NCBI GenBank assembly: GCA_019925095.2
Contig: CM034388.1
Span: 26,914,934-26,978,933 of the forward strand
DNA: 64,000 bases
From: Dendrolimus kikuchii
Lineage: Eukaryota > Arthropoda > Insecta > Lepidoptera > Lasiocampidae
Direction of reading: 5' to 3'
A program made the translations under genes and the position numbers. Positions within the stretch are counted from its first letter, which is position 1, and each line of letters starts with the position of its first letter. Shown in pieces: positions 10,647 through 21,850 of the stretch. The notes under the pieces were generated by a model. It made no database searches and was not told the origin of the DNA. It was given only the letters and a program-made list of their open reading frames with translations.

Positions 10647-11029
10647 TAAGTTCTATTCAAGACAATAAACAATACGCGATAAACAATGTATGACGAATGT
10701 TCATACGAACTTAATGTACAAGTAGATAACTTTGGTCCGACAGGTATACAAAGATAAAGTCTCACTTTGTTTTGGAGATATAAACTCTAATGCCTTAAGC
10801 ATAACAATGTAAATAATAGCAGAATTAAAGTTGACAGTTGAAAGGTACGTAAGCCGCTTATGATTTGTGGCCGCGAATAAGACAACCTTGTTTATGGGTT
10901 CCTTTAAGAATACAAAAGAATATTTTGCACCGCACAACGTGTATTTGGTCGAGTTTTATCTTTTGAAAACATTAAACACGACCATGCAGTAGACTGTTTT
11001 TATAAGTAGGTAAGTCCAACATAATTACT

Positions 11030-11560
11030 ACGCTACCAGGATGAGTTGTCGTCAGAAATTGCAGTCCGCTGCTGGACGTACGCTTCCCCAAGTCCGCACG
11101 ACACATCTCGATCCTCTATCTTTCTCATACAACATCTGCTGGCGACCTTACACAGATCTTCAGTCCATCGGGATAGCGGACGTATGACACTACGCTTACA
11201 CTGACATGCTCTCCACTCCAGGACTCGACGGCTCTATCGGCCACCGGTCCTACAACAAACATGACTGGCCCAATGCCACTTCAACAAGCTAATTTTCGAA
11301 CTATGTCCGTTATTTTAGTTCTCTTATGGATATCCTCATTTCTGATTCGATCCCTAAGAGAAACACCCAATAATGCTAGCTCTATAGCCCGTTGAGCAAC
11401 TTGGAATTTGTGGACCAATCCTGCTATCAGTGTCCACGTCTCAACCCCGGTAGGTCAGGATGAGAAGGACGCACTACTCAAAGACGTTCGTCTTCAAGTA
11501 TTTCGGGATGGTCGACCCGAAGACTTCACGAAGCTTATCAAATCTATTACGACATTTGTG
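11030..11560 (-). repeat. RTE-type LINE (family G) ORF2 relic
   Basis: The minus strand contains, in order and with frameshifts, FQVAQRAIELALLGVSLRD, RIRNEDIHKRTKITDIV, KWHWASHV and RPLSRWTEDL. This is the usual order after the reverse transcriptase core of RTE/BovB-like ORF2 proteins (AMLGVSLRDRIRNE-type motif, then the KWQWAGH and GRPPTRW motifs). Stops and frameshifts show it is dead. No tail or target duplication was found. Confidence 0.65.
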
Positions 11561-13205
11561 GATTTTCACGACGAATGAGGACATAGGTAATCAATTAATT
11601 TTGCTGTAAAAATGTTAATAAAATGTAACGCCGATCTTCGCAATGACAAAGAAATAAAGACACAAGTAGTTAATTAGGTCAGTGATCCTGATTCGATACA
11701 GTTCGTCTCAAATCGCCTTGTGTTAAACGATACGGCAATTAGCACTAACAAGCGAGATAACTAACAGACTGACCAACTAATTGGTGTATTATAGGGAATT
11801 AAGGGCACAGCGAAGTAGTATGACAAGCTGAGTACCTTTAATTTTATTTAATTTAAATTTATTTTCCCACCTCTGAAGCAGAAACTTTGCCTTGCCGTCT
11901 AACATCAATCGACGTTGGCCACCGCCTTTATCAAAAAATCCCACCGCAATATTTGTAGTTTTGTAAAATAAGATGCACGGCCTTATAGTAAAAAGTTGTC
12001 ATAACAAAACTTTGAGGCCGGGAACACGTTGATATAATAATCCTATTGTAACACCTGATTATACATTTATAATGTCATCGACAAATATTCTTTAGTATGG
12101 AATCGTAATTTAAAACTGACTCACCTCAATAAAAAATACATTTTCATTTAAAAGATTTTTCATAAGGACCTAAAGAGGTCGTATTCGCAGAGTCATATGA
12201 CGTACACGATGACAACTACCAACAGAAAGTGGAACTTTATGCTATGTCTTACAACTGCCGGTGTATCTAGACACGTGTCAATGTCATTAAGCGATTCACC
12301 AAAGGCGAGCGCTTTAGACCTTCTGTTGTTACAAATGTCTCATTAAATCTATATATACGATACTACATTTAGATACGCACGCACACACGTCACATATCTC
12401 TCTTTTTTATTGTAGTGCTCGTTGGTGCCGGTTATTATAGAAATAGTGCTTAATGGGAGGCGAGGGCCACGAGTACCATCATACAGGGTTTACCTAGTTT
12501 GGGCTCCTGTCTTTCCCATTTTATTAAGTTTCTCAAATTTTTGTACTCTATTAATTTTGTTTTTCTTTTTATGGGATGTAAATAAATAAATTATTATTAT
12601 TATATTTAAAAAAGTACAAGCACATAAAGAAGCTTATATATCCCGAAAATATATTATCATCTACCACCACTAATAAAAAATACATAAACATATCTAGACG
12701 GAAGATTACCATTTGCTACTAAAGAAAATAAACCATAGAACCGAGATGGCCACAAGGGTATTTGAAAATTAATCAACTAGCCAGTACAGGGGCCGAGTGG
12801 GGCCAAAGCTATTGTATCCCTCCCGGATGTGAGGAACCCCTAGGAAATATCGAAAACAAACATCTGTTGCCAACATTGACAGAGGTATTGGATGACGTAT
12901 TTATTGTTATTATATTGATTAAATAACTAATATTTCAGGTCGGTTTAATGGGATTACGTTTACTTAAGTTTTCAATATAGTAATATAATTCGTACAATTT
13001 ATGTTTTTGGTCCAACTCTGTAAGATTGAAAGTCTTTAAGGTTTCAAGTTTGATACCTTACTCAATGATAAATTGACTTCCCTTTCAAATTTGAACACTT
13101 TTTGGTTCTCAGTTATACTTAGGTGCACCCACATAACTACGCAGTGTGCCTAAAGCTAAAAGAATTTCCGAGATAATTAATTGATACCAGGATATAGTGA
13201 CATCA
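11561..13205. other. Intergenic DNA, unassigned
   Basis: AT-rich with scattered GC-richer pieces at 12410-12600 and 12740-12850 that look like LINE 3' UTR debris. None could be assigned to a family. Confidence 0.4.
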
Positions 13206-13512
13206 TAGTGATAGTAGTTACTAACTATGTAACTAACTGTTGGCTCAGCGACTCAAAATGTGTCTTAACCTCCGAAACGAGATCTCGCCATCCGTTTCTG
13301 TCCTGTGCGCTTACTTGCCAATTATGGACTTGAAGCTCATACAGGTCAACCTCCACTCTGTTCTTCCACAGGTATTTGGGAGGACCGTCCGGACGTCGGC
13401 CATCTGATCGTCCCAAATAGGCTTTCTTTACGCTTCGAGCCTCTTTCATTCGTTTTACGTGACCGAGCCAGCGGAGGCTGTGAGAATTTAAATCCTCTAT
13501 AATGTTAGGCAC
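13206..13512 (-). repeat. RTE-type LINE (family B) 3' fragment
   Basis: The minus strand is open for 95 codons containing SLRWLGHVKRM, KKAYLGRSDGRR and ending near EVKTHFESLSQQ. It aligns with the C-terminus of the copy at 49086..49614. The TAACTAACTGTTGG end corresponds to the short tandem repeat tail of the family. Confidence 0.8.
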
Positions 13513-13653
13513 GGATACGAGAATTTTGATTTAAAGATTAGTTCGGACGTTAAGTAGTTAAGTTTTTTGTTCTTCTTCTTCGTTTGCAAGCGTCTCCACA
13601 ATTCACAATTAGGCGACATAACGCCTATTTTGTATGCGAAGGTGGATGAGGGG

Positions 13654-13727
13654 TTACTCCATCCAGCCCTGCTCCTTCAGCAAGTCCACCAGCTTCTTGA
13701 CGTCGCTGAAGACTTCACGGAGGCTAA
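13654..13727 (-). CDS. Candidate terminal coding exon of a small unknown protein (speculative)
   Basis: The minus strand has a good 3' splice site CACTTACAG ending at 13728. It is followed by a frame reading SLREVFSDVKKLVDLLKEQG and then WME and a TAA at 13656-13654. The composition suggests an amphipathic helix rich in Leu, Val, Lys and Glu, unlike the AT-rich noise around it. The exon needs one base from the preceding exon to complete its first codon. The nearest compatible donor with an ATG is at 21021..21054, which would give a 35-residue product. Intermediate exons cannot be excluded. I do not recognise the protein. The opposite strand is also open, and a GTAAGT beginning at 13730 on the plus strand could be a donor, so strand is not certain. 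Confidence 0.35.
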
Positions 13728-14928
13728 CTGTAAGTGTTTTGTTTTATTTTTATGTATAGTCGTCGTATGAAAAGGTTGGCCAGTTTTCAAATTGATTCAA
13801 TTAACGTTCCGCGAGCACATGTTACTTTTCAAACTAAGTCACAGAACAGACTGTTTTACAAAAAATGGTGATAAAATACCGCAGATTTTAAGTCCGAGAA
13901 CTTACTATTGATCAATTAAAACTGCATTGAAATCGACCCCGCAGTTTTTGTGTAAGCATTTGTATTGTTCATTGTAAGGGGTGCCAGCGTACAATAATTA
14001 AGTATGTGTACACTTAGCATAAATATAGTATATAAGGCTTTAATTTTGTTAAACTACAAATAATAATAATAATAATTCTTTATTAAAGTTTCTGCCTTAA
14101 CATTAGATACATTGGTGGTGGGAATCTTCTTGTAAGTAAGAAACACCTGTATCAGAAGATCACGTTCACGTTGACAACGACAGCTACAGAAATTTATATA
14201 TCTATTACAAGCAAAAAAGAGAAAAAAAAAATATCAATCACATTGTAGTTTTAATACTACAACCACCTCAAAACTACGTGCAGCGCCCGTCACGTACCAC
14301 ACCCGAATAAACAGACAAACACAATAAATGTAAGAAAAAAAAGCCTCCATTTACAATTTTGTAATATTATAGATTTTTGAAAGCTTCCAGATCTTATAAG
14401 GCCTTACTAATCAGATGTGTATATGAAAGCAAATAGCATTAGCCTTAATAAATAATGTAGCCTTAATACCTTTAAGAGATTCGTTATAAACGTTGATCAT
14501 TCCAACGTCGCCGTATTTCATATTTACTTCAGGTTTATTTGATGTTTCCTACATTTATTTCTAATATAACCATCACCCTCCGCGTCAGGAATACATCAGC
14601 AAGATAAGAAAATGCAAATCCGCTTAGTATACGTCTACTAGGGGGCGTTATCTACGCACAATTTGAGGGGTGTATACCTTGTAATGCGTTCCATTGCTAT
14701 ATAAGAATTGTAGAAAGCTTGTTTGTTTGCTGAAGAAGAAGATATTAAACTTTGCTTTGCTTTTTATGAACACTGATTATTGAATTTATTTTATAAGATA
14801 ATAGAAAATAATCGATCAAGTTCGTGTCGAAATACGTACATTAAAGAGCTTCGTCGAAGCGATGAATGTACTCTGTGTTTTTCATTTAGCTACGCAATCT
14901 TTAAAAAGTATTTAAACTATACATTTAC
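13728..14928. other. AT-rich DNA, possibly intron of the candidate small gene
   Basis: No repeat family was recognised, except an (AAT)n run near 14060 followed by a short block (TTTCTGCCTTAACATTAGAT) that resembles LINE 3' UTR remnants also seen near 11870. Confidence 0.4.
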
Positions 14929-15206
14929 GACCTTACTTATAATGATATCGTTAATAAACGATTAGCCATCTCTTAAGTATGAGAATCAGAATCAGACTCA
15001 AAACAATGAATATCTTTTTTTTCACTTATAAACGTGTATTACCTATTGTTTACCTAAGAGGAGCACAGATAAACGAAATTTGCATGATTAATGTTGTAAA
15101 GGTTGTACCCAAAATATTAGACTAAAGAGGAGTTTATGGGTAAGATTTTCACTAATCAGTTGCTGAGCAGTTTCTTTAAATTTAAGAAACGATTATAAGT
15201 AAGGCC
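14929..15206. mobile_element. MITE family M1, copy 1 (278 bp)
   Basis: The termini GACCTTACTTATAAT and ATTATAAGTAAGGCC are inverted repeats. The whole element is homologous to 42630..42902 in the opposite orientation (shared internal blocks such as AAACTGCTCAGCAACTGATT and AATATTTTGGGTACAACCT, read on the appropriate strand). There is no coding capacity. Confidence 0.85.
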
Positions 15207-15224
15207 CTCTATATGTAACTAGAC

Positions 15225-15615
15225 CTTACTGACTGATTGACTGAATGACTGACTGATTCACTGACTGACTGACCGACAGACATATTAACGCACAACCCCA
15301 ATTGCTGGGGCTAGGATCGTAAAAATTTACATGCGGGTTCTTTTTATACTGTAGGTACGCAGTAAGAAAACATTTATGAAAATACAACCTCTAAGAGTGT
15401 GAAAAATGATATGAAAGTTTGTATGAAAACCCATAATTTTCAAAATATAAAATTTCATGCAAGAAGCGTGATTCTAGCTAGAAGTAATGTACATGTAGGA
15501 CAGCGTTTTGTTTCAAATTCTATTCCTATGGTTGCTGAGATTATGACTAATTTTAATCTACGCGAGCGAAGCTGTGAGCCATATATAATACACTACATAT
15601 CTGTTAGCTACAGCT
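15225..15615 (+). repeat. (GACT)n tract and following dispersed repeat
   Basis: Roughly 15225-15285 is a tetranucleotide-type tract (GACTGATTGACTGAATGACT and so on). It leads into a non-coding repeat with CCCAATTGCTGGGGCTAGGA and a terminal CGCGAGCGAAGCTGTGAGCC shortly before CAGCTAG at about 15610. The terminal hairpin plus CTAG is reminiscent of Helitron 3' ends, but this is only suggestive. Confidence 0.45.
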
Positions 15616-16025
15616 AGTATATATCTAATAATTGTCTTTTGTTCAAACTAAACTGATTCAAATATTGCATATACTGCTGATGAATATTAAAAAAAATCTT
15701 CATACATACTTACCCCCTTATTCGTTATAGTTATAAAAGACTTAAAGGCTCCTAAAAAGTTTAAAAACGTATTATGTATTTATAATAGCATTCTGATTAT
15801 GAATAATACTCATGCATAGTAATGTTATAACTTAGGCCCCGACAAAGAAAAATTCCACGTACAGATCTGTAAAAGCACATTTTATTACCTGTCAGCATTT
15901 GAACTAGTTGTAATCCTTTTATGATCGTCTTCTTTTGTTCACTTATTTATTGGCATACGTTTCTAGTTATTGTAGAGAAGAGCCTATTGCCCTATTGTCC
16001 TCGATCAGAACCATCATTAGCCAGG

Positions 16026-16353
16026 TGTTGCGGATTACAATTACAAGCTAATTCTAGGAAATTGTGTCGACGTTCCCGGCGGCCACATTTGCATCTGTGA
16101 AATATAAAACGACGGCCTGATTGATATAGGAGTCAGTTGAGCTACAACTACGATACGGGCGTGACGTGTGTACATTCGGGAATCTAATAGTGACGGACTT
16201 TGGGCGTTGTAATGAATTACGATCTTCTGCATTACGTTTGGATTTGTTGTGTTCGGTTATATTTGTATCTGTGTTATACGTGTTTGTATAGTTCTAATAA
16301 ACTCTATAATAATTCTGACGGCACTTTAATTCGTATCCCGCTAACTCGTAACA
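16026..16353 (+). mobile_element. Gypsy-like LTR fragment (328 bp), related to 4485..4935
   Basis: It starts TGTTGCGG and ends CGTAACA. The 3' third matches the inverted solo LTR at 4485..4935 (shared TATACAAACACGTATA and TTATTAGAAC blocks). AATAAA lies at about 16298, giving the plus orientation. The flanks do not match, so there is no visible target duplication and the left boundary is uncertain. Confidence 0.6.
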
Positions 16354-16645
16354 ATAATTATGAAAGGAGTTAATTTTAATATTGTACATCGCTTTGCAAC
16401 ATGTTATCGCGAAGAAGCGATGAGAAATTCCCTAGCAGCACATACTTGTAGTATGTAGGTAGCATTTTTAATTTCGTCTCGAAAACGCGTACAAACGAGT
16501 CCGCGGGTTATTGTTAACTAATCCAATAATACAGCGGAAGGGAACAATTGCAGAGGGTTAAGCCACTGTATGAATTATTGCGGCTGGCGGCGGATCCCGG
16601 CATGTATCTGTTTATAATAGATATTAACTTCGAGACAAACAACTA

Positions 16646-16965
16646 TGGTCGCGGCTTGAATTTTAATTGGTAGTGTTTGTACATTTTGAAGAGTGTGCAT
16701 TGGAGCTTTTCAACCTTATACCACCGTCTCCCTTCCATCGTCGAACAACCAGACGCACTGGCAAGCGGCACCGTTATATGGTGGACATACCACCTATACG
16801 AACAAAGCGCTTAGAGTCCATCTTCATTATGCGCACCGCAAAGGAGTGGAACTCATCACCGGAGCCTGTATTTCTTGAAACCTACAACCTGGGTGTCTTC
16901 AAGTCTCGTGTGAATAGATACCTACTAGGTAAGCGTGTTCGATCTTAGGTCATATCTCCGCTCAA
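16646..16965 (+). pseudogene. LINE (family E) ORF2 C-terminal fragment
   Basis: A frame of about 93 codons (16667-16948) reads LELFNLIPPSPFHRRTTRRT, then IPPIRTKRLES, FIMRTAKEWNSSP and FKSRVNRYLLGKR before the stop. This is the C-terminal tail typical of CR1/Jockey-type LINE ORF2 proteins, where the WNSLP motif is conserved. Upstream reverse transcriptase sequence is missing, so it is a 5'-truncated, dead copy. The short 3' UTR is cut by the S1 insertion that starts at 17001. Confidence 0.65.
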
Positions 16966-17000
16966 ATCGAGCAAGATAATGGTCAAGCGCAAACCTATAC

Positions 17001-17291
17001 TTTTTTATTTTTATTGCAGGAGATCAGCAGACAGGCAGACGGCCCACTTGATGGAAAGCGGTTACCATCGCCTATGGACATTTGCAACACCAAAGTTGCT
17101 ACAAATGCGCTGCTGCTCTCTTAAGGGAGACTGGAACCTGGTCACTAATGCCGGAACACAACTCAAGGTTGTTATGGCGACATACTTTAGAACAGGGGTG
17201 GTAGCCATTCAGTCGGGCAAATGCCCTACCACCTGGCTGTGGGTTGTTAAGGCCGCAGGAAATTGTATTCTTTCTCCGTTGCTGCACGGAT
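17001..17291 (-). repeat. S1 element, copy 4, with internal deletion
   Basis: Both ends are present (poly(A) as a T-run at 17001 and the ATCCGTGCAGCAACGG end near 17291). About 27 bp are missing where GGTTGTTAAG joins GGCCGCAGG, probably by slippage between the two GGCCGC blocks of the intact element. Confidence 0.9.
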
Positions 17292-17482
17292 AGAGACGTG
17301 ATAAAAAAAAGTTTATTTCAATATACAAACATACTGCTCTTCATGCAATGGTTGATATTAATTGCTTCAAATCCCCTGCGTAGTTTCTTACATAATTACA
17401 GCCTATGGTATGTATTGATTTGCCTTTACATATTACGCACAAGTTACAAGAAAGCATTAGATTTATAGAACCTGTCTAGAAT

Positions 17483-17604
17483 GACGGCCTCTGTGGTTGG
17501 GTGGGCTAAGCTTTTGCCGGGCTAGCTCACTGCAACGCAGAGGTTCCGGGTTCGATTCCTGGTTATGGTAAATTGCGGAAACGAATTTTCTCCGTTATTT
17601 ACTA
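17483..17604 (+). repeat. tRNA-derived SINE family S2, 3'-truncated
   Basis: The head GACGGCCTCTGTGGTTGG, box B GGTTCGATTCCTGG and the GGAAACGAATTTTCTCCGTT block are present; the tail half is absent. Confidence 0.85.
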
Positions 17605-17685
17605 CTTACTATCTGCGCACGCGGTTTCACCCGCGTGTTGATGGAAAATCGTTATATTTTGGATAATTTACACTATATCTTTATA

Positions 17686-17862
17686 CATACATACGTACAT
17701 AGCTTCATGCCAGTGCCCTTGCGGGGTAGGCACGAACAACAGAGCGCCATTCAGGCTTATTCTTACACACCTCACTCGCTTCTTTGACATTCATAGCTCT
17801 TGTCATGCACGATCGTCTGCTCTTAAGGCTCCTGACATCATCACCTTCTGCTAGTGTACGAT
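17686..17862 (-). repeat. RTE-A LINE 3' fragment with perfect 15-bp target duplication, copy 2
   Basis: The direct repeat CACTATATCTTTATA flanks the insertion at 17671-17685 and 17863-17877. The insert is 177 bp, starts with the (ATGT)n tail on the minus strand and is severely 5'-truncated. Confidence 0.9.
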
Positions 17863-18223
17863 CACTATATCTTTATAAATTATATATAACAAAATTTTAT
17901 GGACCTTGAAGAGTTGACGCAATTTTTTGCTTTGTAAAAGAGTCGCGTATTCAAAACGGTTAAAAATAAAATATCCAAAGATGGATGTCTTCCTATGAAG
18001 TTTTGTCGTGGATATAGCGGAAGTTTTGACTCATACGCTGCGACTATGAATAATGTTGCCGGTCCGAAGCTAGCAACGCGGTCGCGTCGGAAACGACTTC
18101 CGAAGCGCGTCAAGGTTTTGCCCCAACTCCAACATGTAGGGTTGCTATTATCGAGATTTTTACTTTAAATGGTTATTACACTTACTGTTTTCGGATACTG
18201 CAAATCAACTGATGTTATAAATA

Positions 18224-18554
18224 AAAGAGAGTGTCGGGGTGAAGGTAAGGAAAGGAATGCTCCGGTGATTCGGGCATGTGGAAAGAATGCATGATGAAAG
18301 AATGACTAAACAGATATACAATGCAAAAGTGGATGGATGCAGAAGTCGTGGAAGGCCACGACACACCTTCCATGATCAAATTGATCGTGTACTAGCAGAA
18401 GGTGATGTCAGGAGCCTTAAGAACAGACGAGCGTGCATGACAAGAGTTATGAATGTCAAAGAAGCAAGTGAGGTGTGTAAGAATAAGCCTGAATGGCGCT
18501 CTGTTGTTTGTGCCTACCCCGCAAGGGAACTGGCGTGAAGTTATGTATGTATGT
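18224..18554 (+). pseudogene. RTE-A LINE ORF2 C-terminus and tail, copy 3
   Basis: The plus strand encodes ERMHDERMTKQIYNAKVDG, RGRPRHTFHDQIDRVLAEG, then MNVKEASEVCKNKPEWRS and AYPARELA before the stop, then the (ATGT)n tail. This is the C-terminal region downstream of the reverse transcriptase in RTE ORF2 proteins. The insertion is bordered by AAATAAAAGAGAGT and AAATAAAGAGAGT, a target duplication with one base difference. The upstream join GTGTCGGGGTGAAGG is in family consensus. A frameshift or GTGATTCGG substitution separates it from a full-length copy; it lacks endonuclease and reverse transcriptase. Confidence 0.8.
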
Positions 18555-18915
18555 CACAAATAAAGAGAGTAGGAATCTTTAACACGGTCACACTTGTCCT
18601 CTGTACCGGTTTCTTAAATTGTCAACAGTATGTGTGATGTGAGGAATATATTAGGTGGCGAGCAGTAATTGGCCTCCAAGAGTTGTGCTCTCAGGCTTCT
18701 TCAAATCGTTTCAGGCTGTTTACTCCAGAGTGCTTGCTCACTGCCCAAAAATTTTTTATTTAAGGATATCCTGGCTAGCCAACGTGACCATCCGGTGATA
18801 GTTTGGTGCTATTTTAATTTTATTATCTTCAGAGTCCTTTTCCGTCATCTGTCTTGACTTTTGACTTCCGGTTACTCAATTTTCGAGTCGTTTGACAATA
18901 AATGTATCATAACTT

Positions 18916-19003
18916 ACATCCAGTTATATGACTTTAAACATCCGGTTGTTTGACCTTGAACATCCGGTTATTTGCCTTCGAACATCCGGTCACTTGATAA
19001 TAG
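18916..19003 (+). repeat. 22-bp minisatellite, four units
   Basis: ACATCCGGTTATTTGCCTTC-like units begin at 18916, 18938, 18960 and 18982 with exact 22-bp spacing and progressive divergence. Confidence 0.8.
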
Positions 19004-19552
19004 AAGACTGCATAATTCTACATAATTATAATTATTACTAATTCCATCAAGTGGTTTTATTCACAACGAGTCACCTCTATTTCGACATACTATAATTTTG
19101 ATTAGAATTTCGTTATTCTTTTTAAAAGGCTTTAGAAAAAAGAGGAGTAGCTCATTTCGTCATGTAAATAATTCTTTGTTTTCTGTTAACTACAATTCGC
19201 GGTGAAAAGGTATGTAACATGATACTGATTTAAGAAAAGACAAAAATAATAACAAAATGAATTAAAAATTTGGATTTTATTTAAAGGTCAAATTAAAATG
19301 AAAAAGAACATAGTGTTAATAACTTTTTTTTTTCAATTTATTTTCAATAAAAAGTAACAAGATTATATTAACAATTACATTGCCAAAATGCAGTGCAGTT
19401 TGTCGGCAGCGTTGTCGTGGATTGCATTAAACTACACCTTATAACTTCTACTTTATATACTAAAGTAATGTTTTTTTTAAATAAATTATACTACTACTAG
19501 CAGTAGAGTAATCTAAGAAAATACTATATTTATATTAGTTATTTTTAAATCA

Positions 19553-19665
19553 AAAAGAGATGGATGAATTGTGTGAAGGATGATATGAGGATTTGTGGTG
19601 TGACAGAGGACGTCTGTTAAAATAGAGGAGTATGGAAGGACATATTATGAGAAGGTGAAGAAAAA
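19553..19665 (+). repeat. RTE-type LINE (family D) short fragment
   Basis: The plus strand gives RWMNCVKDDMRICGVTEDVC, then stop codons, NRGVWKDI. This matches the RWMDCVKDDM block of the relic at 2730..3030. Confidence 0.6.
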
Positions 19666-20165
19666 AATTAGTTATTTTTAAATTTTCACACTGGCAACTC
19701 CCAAGATGTCGTCCTTCCTTTTGCTTTACTGTAAGTTTGATCGTCCGTACGAATTTTAACTTTGGTTTACTTGGAAGTTTGTTTAACAATGCATGACGGG
19801 CTTTTGAAATTTCCTGACTTAGACAATGAAGCCAAGTTTAAAGAGGTATTCGTGATTTTAATTGCTAATATCTAGTCTCAGCAAAATTGTATGTCTTTAA
19901 CGGGCTCCGAGAAAACTCTAGTGCCAAAGCGGAACAATCACATACTAAAAATTCTACAAAAACAGTTCTTGCTACAAAATAATCAATATACTATAACAAC
20001 AAATATAAAATACTTAAAAAACCGTTTAGACAATATAATATATCTATCGAATTTATCGGGAACATTTGCAAAATACATTAATTTAATAATACTAATAAAA
20101 CAATGAGTATGAGGTTAGGAAAAACTACTAGAGCGATTCCTATTTGTACTAATTTTTTTTTTATA

Positions 20166-20425
20166 AATTACTATATAAGAAGGGGGAAGATGTTTGGCCA
20201 TTTGTTACGACACGACACCTTCTTATGCACCTTAATCGAAGGCAAAGTGGAAGCAAGGAGCGGGAAGGGAAGACCAAGGCGAGCATTCATGGATCAAATA
20301 AAAGAGAAAGTGGGTGTCGTGTCTTACATAGAAGTAAAACAACTGGCCCATAATAGAGAAGATTGGAGGAGGCTCCACCGACAAGAGCATAGCTCTTAAA
20401 TGATAGATAGATAGATAGATATAAT
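20166..20425 (+). pseudogene. RTE-type LINE (family C) ORF2 C-terminus with (GATA)n tail
   Basis: The frame reads RRGKMFGHLLRHDTFLCTLI, GRPRRAFMDQIKEK and REDWRRLHRQEHSS before a TAA, directly followed by TGATAGATAGATAGATAGAT. A polypeptide of this form ending at a short tandem repeat is the usual 3' structure of RTE LINEs. The only related copy in the window, at 57085..57475 (minus), is frameshifted. The reverse transcriptase region is missing here. Confidence 0.7.
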
Positions 20426-20554
20426 AATGTATGGTTATAGATATTTATAAAAAATGAAAATAAATGTATATACGGTAATTATAATAATTTATTTTATCAA
20501 GCTTGCGATATAAGATCTTTAGACTTATTTTTATTGTCTTTATTTTCAACTAAA

Positions 20555-20897
20555 AATCTGAGCAGACGTTGTCCTGCTAAAAAACGAAAACCCGATTCCA
20601 ACGCCTCCTACCGGGTCTAATTGTGAATCTGAACCACCCCGAAACCCACTCAAACACACGTAAAATTTCAACAAAATTGTAGAACCCGAATCCAGCGCAG
20701 AGTATTTTATTTAGATTCATGGGTTACCGAACTTTTAGTAGGGATCCCTAATTTTTATTTATATCTTATATTAATCAGGAACAATGTAGAATTCGAATGG
20801 TGCAAGAATTTTTGAAATCGGTCCAGTAGTTTTTGAGTTTATTCGTTACACACATACAAAAGTACAAATCTTTCCTCTTTATAATATTAGTATAGAT
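20555..20897 (-). repeat. Dispersed non-coding repeat R-A, copy 2
   Basis: Inverted relative to 7415..7745 with the same order of blocks; it ends at AATCTTTCCTCTTTATAATA on the plus strand. Confidence 0.55.
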
Positions 20898-21020
20898 GTG
20901 TAATTTCGATTAAAAATTTACAATAATTGTATGATATTAATTATTATCATACAATTATTGTTGTATGATACTAGTTTTAAAGCAAGTTTCAGTCAAGGTC
21001 CTAAAATTTGGCTAACTTAC

Positions 21021-21054
21021 AAGGCTGTCGGGGCTCAGTTCGTTTGCCTGCCAT
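21021..21054 (-). CDS. Candidate first coding exon of the small unknown gene (speculative)
   Basis: On the minus strand an ATG in good context (GTCACAATGGCAGGC) opens eleven codons, MAGKRTEPRQP, and ends at CCTT|GTAAGT, a strong 5' splice site. The exon ends one base into a codon, which is exactly the phase required by the terminal exon at 13654..13727; joining them gives Phe at the junction and a 35-residue product. The intervening 7.3 kb holds only repeats that I can recognise. Such short matches can occur by chance, so this remains a hypothesis. No promoter element was identified upstream. Confidence 0.3.
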
Positions 21055-21326
21055 TGTGACGAAAATAACAACAACAAGAGTAGTTTACTTGCCGGTTCGT
21101 GTATATACAGATTTATTATAAGAAGGAAAAACAATATAACCTCTCTGATATTTACATTATTTTAAAGTTATTTTATACAACGCTTAATTAAAACATTACA
21201 CATTTATCGCTCCATCGCTACATTAATTTTAATGAGTATCATTATCCTGATTCGATAATATTCTGTGCAATTTATTATATTGCTCTCATTACGAAAGCTT
21301 TTCTGTATGTGATTGTATTTAAAACT

Positions 21327-21420
21327 AGGATATGCCCGCGACTTCGTCCACGCTGGACTTGAAATACCCCGGGTTTTCCAGAATAAAAAGTAGCGCAGAT
21401 TTTAAATCTAAAAATAGAAA
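21327..21420 (+). repeat. Dispersed repeat R-B (CGCGACTTCGTCC type), short copy
   Basis: It begins ACTAGGATATGCCCGCGACT and reaches AAAAAGTAGCGCAGATTTTA; the S2 SINE follows at 21421. Longer copies are at 25608..26080 and 58858..59390. Confidence 0.6.
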
Positions 21421-21536
21421 ATAACGGAATATTCATTTTTACGCAATTTACCATGCCAGAAATTGAACCCGGAGCATCTGTGTCGCAGTGAAGATTGCCC
21501 GGTAAGAGCTTAGCCCACTCAACCACAGAGGCCGTC
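21421..21536 (-). repeat. tRNA-derived SINE family S2, diverged partial copy
   Basis: The head GGCCTCTGTGGTTGAGTGGG ends at 21536 on the minus strand and the box B region is TTCAATTTCTGGCA. It carries many substitutions, so it is among the oldest copies here. Confidence 0.75.
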
Positions 21537-21559
21537 TAAATATTTGATAATTTTACAAG

Positions 21560-21850
21560 CTTTTTATTAACTTGCAATGGATGTATGTACATAAGTTCGG
21601 GTGGAATCTTGCAAGTTAAATTTCACCAACTTTCCGGTTTCCGATTGAGGTGAAATTTTGCACGAATATGTATATCGCGTGACAATGCAATAATATGGTA
21701 CCATGGAGCTGAGCTGATGATAGAGTCGGCAGGTAGCCATAGGAACTCCTGTACTAAATAAGATAGACCCGTCGTGTTTAGGCTCGTTTTACTACATGAT
21801 ATCCAGGATCTCAAAAGCTTGTATTTAAAAACCTTTTTAAAAAAGCTTAT
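21560..21850 (-). repeat. Dispersed repeat R-C, copy 1
   Basis: Inverted homologue of 40277..40562, sharing ACTTTCCGGTTTCCGATTGA, GGAACTCCTGTACTAAATAA and a shared AAGCTTGTATTTAAAAACCT end. Non-coding; class unknown. Confidence 0.65.
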
